A stretch of DNA of 64,000 bases from Flavobacterium ginsenosidimutans (GTDB taxonomy: Bacteria; Bacteroidota; Bacteroidia; Flavobacteriales; Flavobacteriaceae). Where the stretch lies: NCBI RefSeq assembly GCF_003254625.1, contig NZ_QJRJ01000074.1, positions 186,001-250,000 of the forward strand. Reading direction: 5' to 3'. The translations under genes and the position numbers were made by a program. Numbering within the stretch: the stretch's first letter is position 1; each line of letters starts with the position of its first letter. Under the pieces are notes generated by a model. It worked only from the letters and a program-made list of their open reading frames with translations. It was not told where the DNA came from and searched no databases. Shown piece by piece: positions 16,702-25,467 of the stretch.

Positions 16702-16908
16702 TTACTGCCTTTGTGCTTTCATTTTTTTATACCATTGATAAACAAACCAAACCGCAGTAAAAGCAAAAATCTCAAGTAAAGCCCAATAATAGTTTTTAAA
16801 AAATTCATGAAAATAACTTCCAACAGAAATATAGATAGAGGCCATGCAAATTTTGATCATAATAAATTCTGCATTGGACCAGCTGGTTTTGATTTTGAAG
16901 AAATTCAT
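16702..16908 (-). CDS. Small membrane protein, unknown
   Basis: 68 residues with two hydrophobic segments (about 16-33 and 42-60) and a basic tail ending KKMKAQRQ. The first part (FFKIKTSWSNAEFIMIKICMASIYISVG) resembles small conserved flavobacterial membrane proteins I know only as hypothetical. It lies 46 bases upstream of rluE on the same strand. No catalytic motif. Could be a regulator-size membrane peptide; the function cannot be called. Confidence 0.5.
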   Translation of the reverse strand: MNFFKIKTSWSNAEFIMIKICMASIYISVGSYFHEFFKNYYWALLEIFAFTAVWFVYQWYKKMKAQRQ

Positions 16909-17023
16909 AAGCTTAGAGATTAGTTTAATCGTAAAATGTTGTAAATAAAGATAGTAAATTATGAAACGTGAATGCTTATTAGAATTCGTAATATTATAAA
17001 TAGAAACTCAAAAAAATAATGCT

Positions 17024-17398
17024 ATGGAAACTAATCATTTAGGAACGAAAAAGATAAACGGAACGCAGAAAAATATTGACGAATCTAAAGGGAAAAACGT
17101 TTCGCACGATAAAGATTTAAAAGATGCAAAATTGAATAAAGAACTGGTTACAGATCAAGATGGCGACAAAAAGATTGTAGAACGAGCTAGAAATGAAAAT
17201 GAAGATATTAATAAAAGCCTGTATCAGATCAATCCAGAGAACCCAAATGCTAATCGTGGTGTTGAAACCGAAGAAGAAGCAAAAAAAACGGTAGAAAACA
17301 AAGATCATAATTCTGATATAACACCAAATCGATATCCAAATTTGCATCCAGATAATCATGAGGAGCGTGGAAACATGAAATTGGATGAAGAGGAATAA
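17024..17398 (+). CDS. Highly charged soluble protein, unknown
   Basis: 124 residues, almost without hydrophobic amino acids and very rich in Lys, Glu, Asp and Asn (for example NEDINKSLYQINPENPNANRG and NRYPNLHPDNHEERGNMKLDEEE). Probably intrinsically disordered. It resembles hydrophilic stress proteins in composition, but no family motif is seen. Single gene, ahead of the SDR gene with 153 bases between. Start ATG 17024 is the only one near the 5' end. Function unknown. Confidence 0.6.
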   Translation: METNHLGTKKINGTQKNIDESKGKNVSHDKDLKDAKLNKELVTDQDGDKKIVERARNENEDINKSLYQINPENPNANRGVETEEEAKKTVENKDHNSDITPNRYPNLHPDNHEERGNMKLDEEE

Positions 17399-17551
17399 TC
17401 AATACGAAATTTTCAATAAAAACCAGTCAATTTAATATCAAATAACATAACATTAGCGGTATGCGTTAATGTTTTTGTAAACTCTTTTGAAAGCTTCGTT
17501 ATCGGTTGAGTTCTTTGTAATTTTAAGGAACAAATTTAATAGCTAAAGAAT

Positions 17552-18304
17552 ATGGCACTTTTAGAAAATAAGGTGGCTTTTGTATCTGGTGGCGGTTCAG
17601 GAATTGGGCGCGCAGTGGCAGAAGCTTACGCTCGAGAAGGAGCAAAAGTAGTAGTATCTGATATAAATGTAGAGCACGGTGAAGAAACCGTAAATAGTAT
17701 AAAAGAAAAGGGCGGAGAAGCTTTTTTCGTAAAAGGAGATTCGTCGAGTGCAAGTGATAACAAACACATGGTTGAGGTAACGGTTTCTAAATATGGCCGC
17801 CTTGACATTGCTTGTAATAATGCCGGAATGGGCGGACCAGCAAAACCAACGGGAGAATATGAGCCTGCAGATTGGGATAGAGTTATTGCGCTAAACTTAA
17901 ACGGTGTTTTTTATGCATGCCGTTATCAATTAGAGCAAATGGAAAAGAATGGAGGAGGAAGCATTGTTAATATCGCTTCTATTCACGGACAAGTTGCAGC
18001 GCCACTAAGTCCAGCGTATACGGCTTCGAAACATGCTGTTGTAGGTTTAACTAAAAACATTGCGGTAGAATATGCGCAGAAAAATATTCGTTGTAATGCG
18101 GTTGGACCAGGTTATATCGAAACAGCACTTTTAAAAGACAATTTAAATAAAGAAATGATGCAAGCGGTTGCAGCTAAATCGGCGATGAATCGTTTAGGAA
18201 CTGCAGAGGAAATTGCCGAATTGGTAGTTTTCCTAAATTCTGATAAATCATCATTTACAACAGGAAGTTATATTATCGCTGACGGAGGTTATACAGCAGT
18301 TTAA
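17552..18304 (+). CDS. SDR family NAD(P)-dependent oxidoreductase
   Basis: 250 residues, a classical short-chain dehydrogenase. The cofactor loop SGGGSGIGRAVAEAYAREG lies at about residues 12-30, Asp37 follows the second strand (VVSDIN), which favours NAD, then CNNAGMGGP near residue 90 and the active site Ser (IASIHG), Tyr and Lys in YTASKHAVVG. The C-terminal ADGGYTAV tail is normal for the family. Substrate unknown; glucose 1-dehydrogenase-like and other broad SDRs share these motifs. A weak promoter (TTTG at 17486, GTTCTTTG at 17510) precedes it. Confidence 0.88.
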   Translation: MALLENKVAFVSGGGSGIGRAVAEAYAREGAKVVVSDINVEHGEETVNSIKEKGGEAFFVKGDSSSASDNKHMVEVTVSKYGRLDIACNNAGMGGPAKPTGEYEPADWDRVIALNLNGVFYACRYQLEQMEKNGGGSIVNIASIHGQVAAPLSPAYTASKHAVVGLTKNIAVEYAQKNIRCNAVGPGYIETALLKDNLNKEMMQAVAAKSAMNRLGTAEEIAELVVFLNSDKSSFTTGSYIIADGGYTAV

Positions 18305-18327
18305 TATATTTAGAGTATATAACATTG

Positions 18328-18360
18328 AAAAAGCCGTAAAAAGAGAGTTTACGGCTTTTT
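18328..18360. terminator. Bidirectional hairpin terminator
   Basis: Stem AAAAAGCCGTAAA (18328-18340) and its complement (18348-18360) around a 7-base loop, followed by more T. Lies between the converging SDR and MepB genes. Confidence 0.85.
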
Positions 18361-18361
18361 T

Positions 18362-18868
18362 TTATATCAATATCTTTTCTAATTTGCTTAAATCAATATT
18401 GTTTTGGTCTAATAGAAAGAAGTGTTCTAATTGCCATTTTTGAGTTTTCTGAGCCTGTTTACTAGTAGTTTCATCCCACAAAGGATAAACCCTAGTCGCT
18501 CTAATTCCTTCTTTTTTTTCAGTTGAAAAGATTCCTTTTTCTAGCAATACAAGTTTAGGAAATATAAATAGTCCCCAATTTTCATTTTTTCGAACACTGA
18601 CCATAACAAAATCTATGGCATCAGAATAATCAAAAGGTTCGATTGTTCCAGCTTGATTCCGTTTCCATAAAGTAACAAATTGCCCCGTTTTGGTTGGAGT
18701 AATTTTTGCCTCTCTGTAACAAATGTTTTTGTTGTTAATTTGAAAACGGTAGGCACTATATTCGTCGCTTTCAGCTTCTTTTTGTAGAGAACTTAATTCT
18801 AAGTTTGCCTTGTCAAAAATGGTTTCTTTTGCTAATAATAAATCAGAAGAAGCGGCTGTGAAATTCAT
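18362..18868 (-). CDS. MepB-like protein
   Basis: 168 residues resembling the MepB family (PF08877): YSAYRFQINNKNICYREAKITPTKTGQFVTLWKR and the C-terminal RATRVYPLWDETTSKQAQKTQKWQ block are what I recognise. In Staphylococcus the mepB gene sits in an efflux operon, but its activity is not established and here there is no efflux gene beside it. No signal peptide and no membrane segment, so it is cytoplasmic. Monocistronic, bounded by the terminator downstream. Confidence 0.8.
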   Translation of the reverse strand: MNFTAASSDLLLAKETIFDKANLELSSLQKEAESDEYSAYRFQINNKNICYREAKITPTKTGQFVTLWKRNQAGTIEPFDYSDAIDFVMVSVRKNENWGLFIFPKLVLLEKGIFSTEKKEGIRATRVYPLWDETTSKQAQKTQKWQLEHFFLLDQNNIDLSKLEKILI

Positions 18869-18913
18869 GAAAAGATAATTTTAAATTTTCACGAAAATTA
18901 CTACAAAATAAAC

Positions 18914-20608
18914 TTAGAAAGAAACATTCAATCCAAAATTTAATCCCCATTGAAATTGATTGAAAGATTGATTGTTTAATGGATTGATATAATAGTTCAT
19001 AGCAGGCTCAACAAAAACATTGGTTTTTTTGTACACACGATATTGAACGGTACTGCTCAAAGTAGAACCATAAACATAATCGTTGGCATTTATATTTTGA
19101 CCAATTGTATTACCATCTAATGACACATTATTTGATACTAATTTACCAACAAAACCACCCGTATTTAAATTTATTCGGGCTCTGTTTTTATTAAAGACAG
19201 AATACGAAACCTCAAGAGGCATTTCGATATATCTTAAACTTTGATCAAGATTACCGCTTTGCACATTATCATCTTTTAAAGCTTCTTTTGTACTGTTTGA
19301 CAATAAAATATATTCTGAATTACCAGTAGTTGCCGCCACAGAGTTGCCAGAATAAGCGACTCCTGGTAAAAATAGCGCATCGCTTTTGGCACTTATATAC
19401 GAAACATTGGCAACACTTTGCCCTAATTCGTTAAATTTTAAACCAGAGCTGACAGCCCATTTGTTATTAATGGCATATTTTGTTTTAACCCCGTACGAAT
19501 TCGATTGTTTAGAATCGTTTGTATTACCCAAAGTCTTGTCATTTTTAGTGTTTTCTGAATTTGCTACACCCGCAAAAACAGCTACAGCCCATCTTTCTTT
19601 TGGATCAATTTTTTTGTCTTTTTTATCCTTTTTGTCTTTTACTTCTGTTGAAGCTAAAATTCCTTTTTCTAAATTTTGTAGTTCTGCCAGTTGTACAGAA
19701 TCTATTTTGCTTAAAGAAGAATTGTTTGATTTTGAATTTTCTTTTGAAGAAGTAACAACAGCGTTTTCAGAAATCATTTTTCCGTTTTCTTTTGCAGAAG
19801 TAACAACCGCAGTTTCAGAAATCATGTTTCTGTTTCTAGAAGTCGATGTATTTTGTTTAGACGCTGTATTAGGATTTACACCATTATTTTGATTGTTAAG
19901 AGCAAAATTCTGATTGTTCTTACCAATAAGTTTTTCATCAAAAATAGAATTCGAAAGCTGTTTTTTTGTGTTCGAATTAAATTTGTTTTGTTTTCCAAAT
20001 GCAATTCGTTCTTCAGAAATACCTTTATTAGAAGATTTTGCTGTATTTTCTAAAATAGATTTGCTTGAAGATTTGCCTGCCGATTTATTTTCTGATGAAC
20101 CAGAATTCTGAAACGCAACAGATTCATTCGGAACATTAGCCGAACTTGGCACGCTGTATTTAGAATCTTTTTTATTGCTATTGTTTTTAGAATTTGTATT
20201 CGCTACAGCACTTTCTTGAACTTGAATTCCTGATTCTGTATTGAATTGATTTTTTCTTGTCGAATTTTCATTTAAAGAATCCGCATTTTTACCAATATTT
20301 TTATTCTGGTCTAAATTTCTGTTAGTAGATTTATCATCTGTTTTTTTATCAAGAACAACACTATTTTTATTCGTATCAAAACCGCCATTGTTAAGGTTTT
20401 TATTCTCAGGCGAAGCAGTAAAATGTAAAATTGAAGGCAGAAGCAACCCTAATAATAAGCATGCAGCAGCCGACCACCAAAGAACAACTCTCTTCTTCTT
20501 TTTAGGTTTGTCTAGTTTTTCTTCAATCTGACTCCATAATTCTGGAGGCGGAACACTAGAAAAGTCTTCCATTGATGAAAAAATATCTTCTATTTTGTGC
20601 TTCTTCAT
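18914..20608 (-). CDS. Anti-sigma-like / outer-membrane beta-barrel fusion protein
   Basis: 564 residues in four parts. Residues 1-40 are cytoplasmic and helical (HKIEDIFSSMEDFSSVPPPELWSQIEEKL), as in anti-sigma proteins. A membrane helix follows at about 42-64. About 250 residues of Ser/Asn/Lys-rich, low-complexity linker come next. The last 200 residues are beta strands ending in GLNFGLNVSF, like a small outer-membrane or PorT-like barrel. Its start overlaps the ECF sigma gene by 4 bases (ATGA). The architecture could span the periplasm from the inner to the outer membrane, and would then link an envelope signal directly to the sigma factor; that is inference. Confidence 0.75.
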   Translation of the reverse strand: MKKHKIEDIFSSMEDFSSVPPPELWSQIEEKLDKPKKKKRVVLWWSAAACLLLGLLLPSILHFTASPENKNLNNGGFDTNKNSVVLDKKTDDKSTNRNLDQNKNIGKNADSLNENSTRKNQFNTESGIQVQESAVANTNSKNNSNKKDSKYSVPSSANVPNESVAFQNSGSSENKSAGKSSSKSILENTAKSSNKGISEERIAFGKQNKFNSNTKKQLSNSIFDEKLIGKNNQNFALNNQNNGVNPNTASKQNTSTSRNRNMISETAVVTSAKENGKMISENAVVTSSKENSKSNNSSLSKIDSVQLAELQNLEKGILASTEVKDKKDKKDKKIDPKERWAVAVFAGVANSENTKNDKTLGNTNDSKQSNSYGVKTKYAINNKWAVSSGLKFNELGQSVANVSYISAKSDALFLPGVAYSGNSVAATTGNSEYILLSNSTKEALKDDNVQSGNLDQSLRYIEMPLEVSYSVFNKNRARINLNTGGFVGKLVSNNVSLDGNTIGQNINANDYVYGSTLSSTVQYRVYKKTNVFVEPAMNYYINPLNNQSFNQFQWGLNFGLNVSF

Positions 20609-21168
20609 GCTGTTTTAAAATTTTTTATGCTCAAAATTCGCTTTTGTAATATATGTTTGGCGCGATTTAAATTTGATTTTGATGTTCCTTCAGAGATTTT
20701 TAAAAGCTCGGCAATTTCTTTGTGTTTCATTTTCTCAAAAACATATAAGTTAAAAACCGTCCGGTATTGATCTGGTAAATCCCGTATGTATTCTAACAGT
20801 TTTTCTTGCTCTATCGGAATTGCTTCTAATTCCTCTTCTTCAATAAAATCTGTGTCTGGATCAAAAACATCTAAAAAGAAACTCTCTTTTTTCTTCTTAT
20901 TTAAAGTTTCGATTAACTTGTTTATAAAAATCCGTTTTAGCCATCCTTCAAAACTTCCTTCAAACTTGTATTGGCTCATTTTCTGAAAAGCAATAACAAA
21001 AGCTTCCTGAAAAACATCTTTCGCATCATCCTCGTTTTTCATATACTTCAAACAGATACCATACAAAACAGGAGAGAACAACTGATAAATTTTCAGTTGT
21101 CCCTCTCTGTCATTTTTTATGCACAGTTTGATGTATTTTTCTAACTCGTCTTTCAAGAAATGGTTCAA
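20605..21168 (-). CDS. ECF RNA polymerase sigma factor
   Basis: 187 residues. Region 2 shows GICLKYMKNEDDAKDVFQEAFVIAFQKMSQY with the expected DDAKDVFQE core, and EGSFEGWLKRIFINKLI follows; region 4 shows LPDQYRTVFNLYVFEKMKHKEIAELLKISEGTSKSNLNRAKHIL with the helix-turn-helix. The acidic insert between the regions (FDPDTDFIEEEELEAI) is long but normal in Bacteroidota. It heads a two-gene operon with the barrel-fusion protein, which probably controls it. Targets unknown. Confidence 0.92.
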   Translation of the reverse strand: MNHFLKDELEKYIKLCIKNDREGQLKIYQLFSPVLYGICLKYMKNEDDAKDVFQEAFVIAFQKMSQYKFEGSFEGWLKRIFINKLIETLNKKKKESFFLDVFDPDTDFIEEEELEAIPIEQEKLLEYIRDLPDQYRTVFNLYVFEKMKHKEIAELLKISEGTSKSNLNRAKHILQKRILSIKNFKTA

Positions 21169-21207
21169 ATTTGTTTTTGCAAAAATAGTTCTAAATAGTT
21201 TACAAAA

Positions 21208-21606
21208 CTATCTTTTAAAAATAGTTCGAGCACCATCTTGATGGTTGCTTACAATCGTTAGGTTTTGATTGTCAAGGTTTTCTATTACGTAAGTTTTGCC
21301 TTCAAACGTAATCAAGTCATGCTCTGATTGATCAAAATATCCAATCCCTTTTTCTATCTGATAAGTACTATTTCTAATCTCTACATTATTTTTATATGTA
21401 ATCACTCTTCCGTCGTTAGTAAAGACAATCTTCTTAGTAAATCCAGCTGTTTTTGGCGTTGCTACATAAGGATTATGGCTTCCTCCAACAGATTTTTGCC
21501 AAGTCCATGTATTTACAATTGATGATGAAGTTACTTTACGAGCTTCTAATGAATACATTGTTGTAAAAAGAAAACAGACAATAAAAGATATAAAAAGTTT
21601 CTTCAT
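21208..21606 (-). CDS. Secreted lipocalin-like protein, unknown
   Basis: 132 residues with a Sec signal (MKKLFISFIVCFLFTTMYSLEA). The mature part is beta-rich with VNTWTWQKSVGG near its start and FTNDGRVITYKNN, STYQIEKG and TYVIENLDNQNLTIVS, a pattern like the lipocalin-type proteins of Bacteroidota. It lies 7 bases after the PrcB-like gene, so they form an operon. Role unknown. Confidence 0.65.
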   Translation of the reverse strand: MKKLFISFIVCFLFTTMYSLEARKVTSSSIVNTWTWQKSVGGSHNPYVATPKTAGFTKKIVFTNDGRVITYKNNVEIRNSTYQIEKGIGYFDQSEHDLITFEGKTYVIENLDNQNLTIVSNHQDGARTIFKR

Positions 21607-21613
21607 GATTGAA

Positions 21614-22492
21614 TTATTTTAGGCTTGTAATTTTGTCTTTAATTGTTTTCTTGAAAGCTATAATAGCAGCACTTTGATCTGTTGTATCGTTATTGTCAAT
21701 GTAGATTTTTGTAACGCTAGAACCTTGGCGCAATTCAAAATAAATTCCTCCTTGATCTGCAGAATCTGGAGCACCATAAGTTTTAGTTTGTCCTTTAAGA
21801 GCTAAAATTTCAGCAGGAACTTCTTTTAAGAACAAAGTATAATCACCTCTTTTTATAGTTGTGCTGTATTTGTATTGACCAAAATCAAATTGTCCAGCAA
21901 CAACACCTTGGAATTTTAAAATATTATAATCATTGATTTGGAAGAATTTTTGGCAATCTGTAGCTGAACATTCAGCAAAGTAACTTCCAATTACAATATT
22001 GTCAGCATTCTCAGTTGTTTTGTTGAAGATGAAACCTTTAGTAGTTTTAGGAATCAAAACAAAATCTGAAGGATAAGTTGGATTTTGAGTTACTGTTTCG
22101 CCAGTTGCTGGAGATTTTTCATAGTAATTAACAACAATCTGACAGTTGTTCTCTACAATCGAAGTAATTTTAATAGCATAACCGTTTGTTGGTTTTACAC
22201 CTGCAAAAAGAGCAACTAAATATTGTTTTGTAAAATCAATAGTAGGATCACTTGCAACTGGACAGCTGTTGTTATGTTTTGTAAAAAGCTCGTTCAATTT
22301 TTCTTGAGATGCAACAACGGCTACAGCTGCATTATTTGGCTGTGTTTTTACACTATAATTACATAAGAAAGGGAATCCGCTAAATTCTACATTCGTATTA
22401 GCACCACAATCAACATATTTGCTATTATCATCGCTAATAGAACAAGCGCTAATTCCAAAGGCTACAAATAAGCCAAGCATTAATTTTTTCAT
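21614..22492 (-). CDS. PrcB-like lipoprotein
   Basis: 292 residues. Signal peptide ends in GISACSISDD with Cys17 as lipobox. The middle part (PTIDFTKQYLVALFAGVKPTNGYAIKIT, then ENNCQIVVNYYEKSPATGETVTQNPTYPSDFVLIPK) follows the pattern of the PrcB C-terminal-like domain (PF14343). The C-terminal part, with Cys pairs (AECSATDCQKFFQI), is a separate beta domain. Probably an envelope protein of unknown role. First gene of a two-gene operon. Confidence 0.72.
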   Translation of the reverse strand: MKKLMLGLFVAFGISACSISDDNSKYVDCGANTNVEFSGFPFLCNYSVKTQPNNAAVAVVASQEKLNELFTKHNNSCPVASDPTIDFTKQYLVALFAGVKPTNGYAIKITSIVENNCQIVVNYYEKSPATGETVTQNPTYPSDFVLIPKTTKGFIFNKTTENADNIVIGSYFAECSATDCQKFFQINDYNILKFQGVVAGQFDFGQYKYSTTIKRGDYTLFLKEVPAEILALKGQTKTYGAPDSADQGGIYFELRQGSSVTKIYIDNNDTTDQSAAIIAFKKTIKDKITSLK

Positions 22493-22682
22493 GAATATTT
22501 TTTATTAGGTTTATATTTTGTAGATGGCGGTTTTAAAAAAAGGTTGCGTCTTGATTATTTTTTTTTGAAAAAAAAGATAAAATGTTGGTTTAGTTTGAAT
22601 TGATTATGAATTCGTGAAATTTCTAAATTTAAAACTAAGTACTACGTATTATTGCGTACTTTTACGTAAAATAAACTTAGTT

Positions 22683-24056
22683 ATGTTTGATTATCTACCG
22701 TTTTTATTAGGTTTTGTAATAGCACTTTTTATTGGCATCTACGTAGGCAGAATGCTTTCAGGATCTAAATCTCAATCAGAAAAAGCTATTGCAGAGGAAA
22801 GATTGCACGCATTAAACAGTCAGTTGCAAATGCAGAAAGAGCAGTTTGAAAACGAAAAAAATAATTTTCAGAAACAGCTGCAATTGCATATTTCTGAGAA
22901 AGAAAATATTCGAACAGAAAAAGACAGTCTCGCGATTCAGCTTTCTAAAAAAGAAGTTGATTTTGAAAATTTATGGGAACGACATAAAGAGCAAAAAAGC
23001 GAAATCAACGAACTTCAGGAAAAATTCACCAAAGAATTTGAAAACCTTGCCAATAAAATTCTCGAAGAAAAATCGGCAAAGTTTACCGAGCAAAACAGCG
23101 AGAATATGAAAAATATTTTAGTTCCGCTTCAGGATAAAATTCACATTTTCGAACAAAAGGTAGATCAGACACACAAAGAAAGTATCGATTATCACGCCGC
23201 GTTGCGCCAGCAGATTATTGGTTTGAGCGAAATGAACGCCCAAATGAGTAAAGAAACCTTAAATCTTACCAAAGCCTTAAAAGGTGATAGTAAAATGCAG
23301 GGAAACTGGGGAGAATTGGTATTAGAACGTGTTTTAGAAAAATCAGGATTAGAGAAAGGAAGAGAATACGAAGTACAGCAAAGTTTTACTAATGCAGAAG
23401 GGAATCGCGTTTTTCCAGATGTTATAATTAATCTTCCAGACGGTAAAAAAATGATTGTCGATTCTAAAGTTTCACTTTCAGCTTATGAAAAATGGGTGAA
23501 TGAAGAATCGGAACTTTTAAAAACAGAATTTCTAAAAGAACACGTTATTTCTATAAAGCGACATATCGAACAGCTTGGCAGTAAAAATTATCATGATTTG
23601 TATCAAATGGAAAGCCCAGATTTTGTATTGCTTTTCATTCCGATGGAACCGGCTTTTGCCATTGCTTTAAACGAAGATCCAGCATTATACACAAAAGCAT
23701 TCGACAGAAATATTGTAATTGTAACGCCAAGTACGCTTTTAGCAACTTTAAGAACTATTGACAGTATGTGGACCAATCAAAAACAGCAAGAAAATGCTTT
23801 GGAGATTGCAAGACAGGCGGGAGCTTTATATGACAAATTTGAAGGTTTTGTATCAGATTTAGTCCGAATTGGGAATAAAATAAAAGATACAAAAATGGAA
23901 TACGAAAGCGCCATGAATAAATTGGTTGACGGAAAAGGAAATCTAATTTCGAGCGTTGAAAGATTAAAAAAGATGGGAGCAAAGGCAAAGAAATCGCTTC
24001 CAGATAATATTATTGCAAGAGCGATTAATTCAGATGAAAATGAATTATTGAATTGA
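22683..24056 (+). CDS. rmuC: RmuC family DNA recombination protein
   Basis: Start ATG 22683 gives MFDYLPFLLGFVIALFIGIYVG, an N-terminal membrane anchor; the longer frame from 22614 adds residues with no family match. About 457 residues: the anchor, a long coiled coil rich in Glu/Gln/Lys (about 30-190), and the RmuC nuclease-like domain with MQGNWGELVLERVLEKSGLEKG, FPDVIINLPDGKKMIVDSKVSL and ESPDFVLLFIPMEPAF. Thought to limit DNA rearrangement; the biochemical role is not settled. Monocistronic. Confidence 0.92.
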   Translation: MFDYLPFLLGFVIALFIGIYVGRMLSGSKSQSEKAIAEERLHALNSQLQMQKEQFENEKNNFQKQLQLHISEKENIRTEKDSLAIQLSKKEVDFENLWERHKEQKSEINELQEKFTKEFENLANKILEEKSAKFTEQNSENMKNILVPLQDKIHIFEQKVDQTHKESIDYHAALRQQIIGLSEMNAQMSKETLNLTKALKGDSKMQGNWGELVLERVLEKSGLEKGREYEVQQSFTNAEGNRVFPDVIINLPDGKKMIVDSKVSLSAYEKWVNEESELLKTEFLKEHVISIKRHIEQLGSKNYHDLYQMESPDFVLLFIPMEPAFAIALNEDPALYTKAFDRNIVIVTPSTLLATLRTIDSMWTNQKQQENALEIARQAGALYDKFEGFVSDLVRIGNKIKDTKMEYESAMNKLVDGKGNLISSVERLKKMGAKAKKSLPDNIIARAINSDENELLN

Positions 24057-24070
24057 GAATTAAAAATTTA

Positions 24071-24215
24071 AACACATAGAAACATAGAATTTAGATTGAG
24101 ATAAAAAGGCGTTTCACTTGCATAAATACATCCCGAAGCTTCGGGACTATGTGTTAGAAACTAGTTTCTTTCTAAACTCTTTTTAAAGGAAAAAAAATCT
24201 ATGTTTCTATGTGTT
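24071..24215. repeat. MITE-like element, copy 1
   Basis: A 145-base intergenic element with terminal inverted repeats AACACATAGAAACATAGA and TCTATGTTTCTATGTGTT. The inside holds the palindrome CCCGAAGCTTCGGG and GGCGTTTCACTTGCATAAAT. An inverted copy is at 30562-30702 with only scattered differences and small indels. No coding capacity. Follows rmuC directly and lies before the thioesterase gene. Confidence 0.82.
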
Positions 24216-24258
24216 AGAAAAAAAAACACAACTAAAAAAACATTCCAAAAACAAAAAC

Positions 24259-24807
24259 ATGAGTACAGATTTTAAACCCGTTTCATCATCAAAAGTTAGT
24301 ATATCAGAATTAATGTTGCCTTCGCATACCAACTTTAGCGGGAAAATTCACGGAGGATATATTTTACAATTATTAGATCAAATTGCTTTTGCGTCAGCAT
24401 CAAAATTTAGCGGAAATTATTGCGTAACCGCCTCTGTAGATACAGTAAACTTTTTAAAACCAATTGAAGTTGGAGAATTAGTAACCATGAAAGCTTCTGT
24501 TAATTATGTTGGGAGAAGCTCGATGATAGTCGGCATTCGCGTTGAAGCAGAAAACATTCAAACTGGAGTTATAAAACATTGTAATTCGTCTTATTTTACA
24601 ATGGTTGCCAAAGATAAAGAAGGAAAAAGTGTTCAGGTTCCTGGATTAATTTTATCTAATCTAGAAGAAGTGCGCCGTTTTAGAAAAGCAATAAAACATA
24701 TCGAGGTTAGAAAAGAAGTTGACGAGCACGAAAAATTGGCGAATATAAACTCTATTGAAGACTTAGCCAGTTTAGAAAAATACAATGTACTGTTAGAAAT
24801 CAGCTAA
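24259..24807 (+). CDS. Acyl-CoA thioesterase, hotdog fold
   Basis: The start chosen, ATG 24259, gives MSTDFKPVSSSKVSISELMLPSHTN; the open frame upstream is in repeat DNA. About 182 residues of a single hotdog domain: GKIHGGYILQLLDQIAFASASKF with the Gly-Gly turn and the acidic active residue on the central helix, then TASVDTVNFLKPIEVGELV and VNYVGRSSMIVGIRVEAEN. Similar to YciA/ACOT-type cytoplasmic thioesterases that hydrolyse acyl-CoA. Substrate chain length cannot be told. Confidence 0.85.
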   Translation: MSTDFKPVSSSKVSISELMLPSHTNFSGKIHGGYILQLLDQIAFASASKFSGNYCVTASVDTVNFLKPIEVGELVTMKASVNYVGRSSMIVGIRVEAENIQTGVIKHCNSSYFTMVAKDKEGKSVQVPGLILSNLEEVRRFRKAIKHIEVRKEVDEHEKLANINSIEDLASLEKYNVLLEIS

Positions 24808-24849
24808 ATTTTCTTATATTTATTTAATGCACATTAAATAGTAGAAAAT

Positions 24850-25226
24850 ATGGTCAAGTTTGGATACACAATATTATACGTTGAAAATGTCGAAGAATCT
24901 ATTGCATTTTATGAAAATGCATTTGGTTTTTCGAGAAAATTTGTCACACCAGATAATGATTATGGCCAACGCTTTCATTTGCTTCTAAAAAATTAGCTTC
25001 AAAAAATTTACCTGACGGTTTTATCGAAAGCAGTTTAGAAGACAAGCCATTTGCAATAGAAATTGGTTTTATAACCGAAAATGTACCAGAGGTTTTGCAG
25101 AAAGCAACTTCTTTTGGTGCCGTTATAGTTTCAGAACCTGTAGAAAAACCTTGGGGACAAATTGTAGCATACGCAAGAGATTTAAACGGCTTTTTAATTG
25201 AGATTTGTACAGAAGTAAAAGGTTAG
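24850..25226 (+). pseudogene. VOC (glyoxalase-like) protein gene broken by internal deletion
   Basis: Frame 1 from ATG 24850 reads VKFGYTILYVENVEESIAFYENAFG...DNDYG, then runs into a stop at 24994-24996. The rest of the gene is in the frame one base earlier: TLSFASKKLASKNLPDGF, EIGFITENV, FGAVIVSEPVEKPWGQIVAY and DLNGFLIEICTEVK, ending at 25226. Joined, they make a normal VOC protein of about 125 residues except that the strand after DYG is missing about six or seven residues (3n+1 bases). Hence a short deletion near 24967 broke it. Family members act as dioxygenases, lyases or resistance proteins; this one is presumably inactive. Confidence 0.85.
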
Positions 25227-25315
25227 TTTGTAAAGCACTTTACCTTTCACAATCCTCATTTTACTACAAAAAAATATTCACAAATATTTAGCATTAATTC
25301 TAAAACTTTGCATGC

Positions 25316-25362
25316 AAAAATTCCGTAACTTTAAGTGTAATTATTGGGTTACGGAATTTTTT
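25316..25362 (+). terminator. Hairpin terminator
   Basis: AAAAATTCCGTAAC (25316-25329) pairs with GTTACGGAATTTTTT (25348-25362); a T run follows. Lies after the VOC pseudogene. Confidence 0.7.
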
Positions 25363-25467
25363 CACTGAGTACTGCCGTTCGATTTTTTCAGGTCAATTAG
25401 AATCTGAATTTTAATTCTCTTTATCAGAAATAAATTGGATGACATAATTGTTTAAATGTAGACGATT

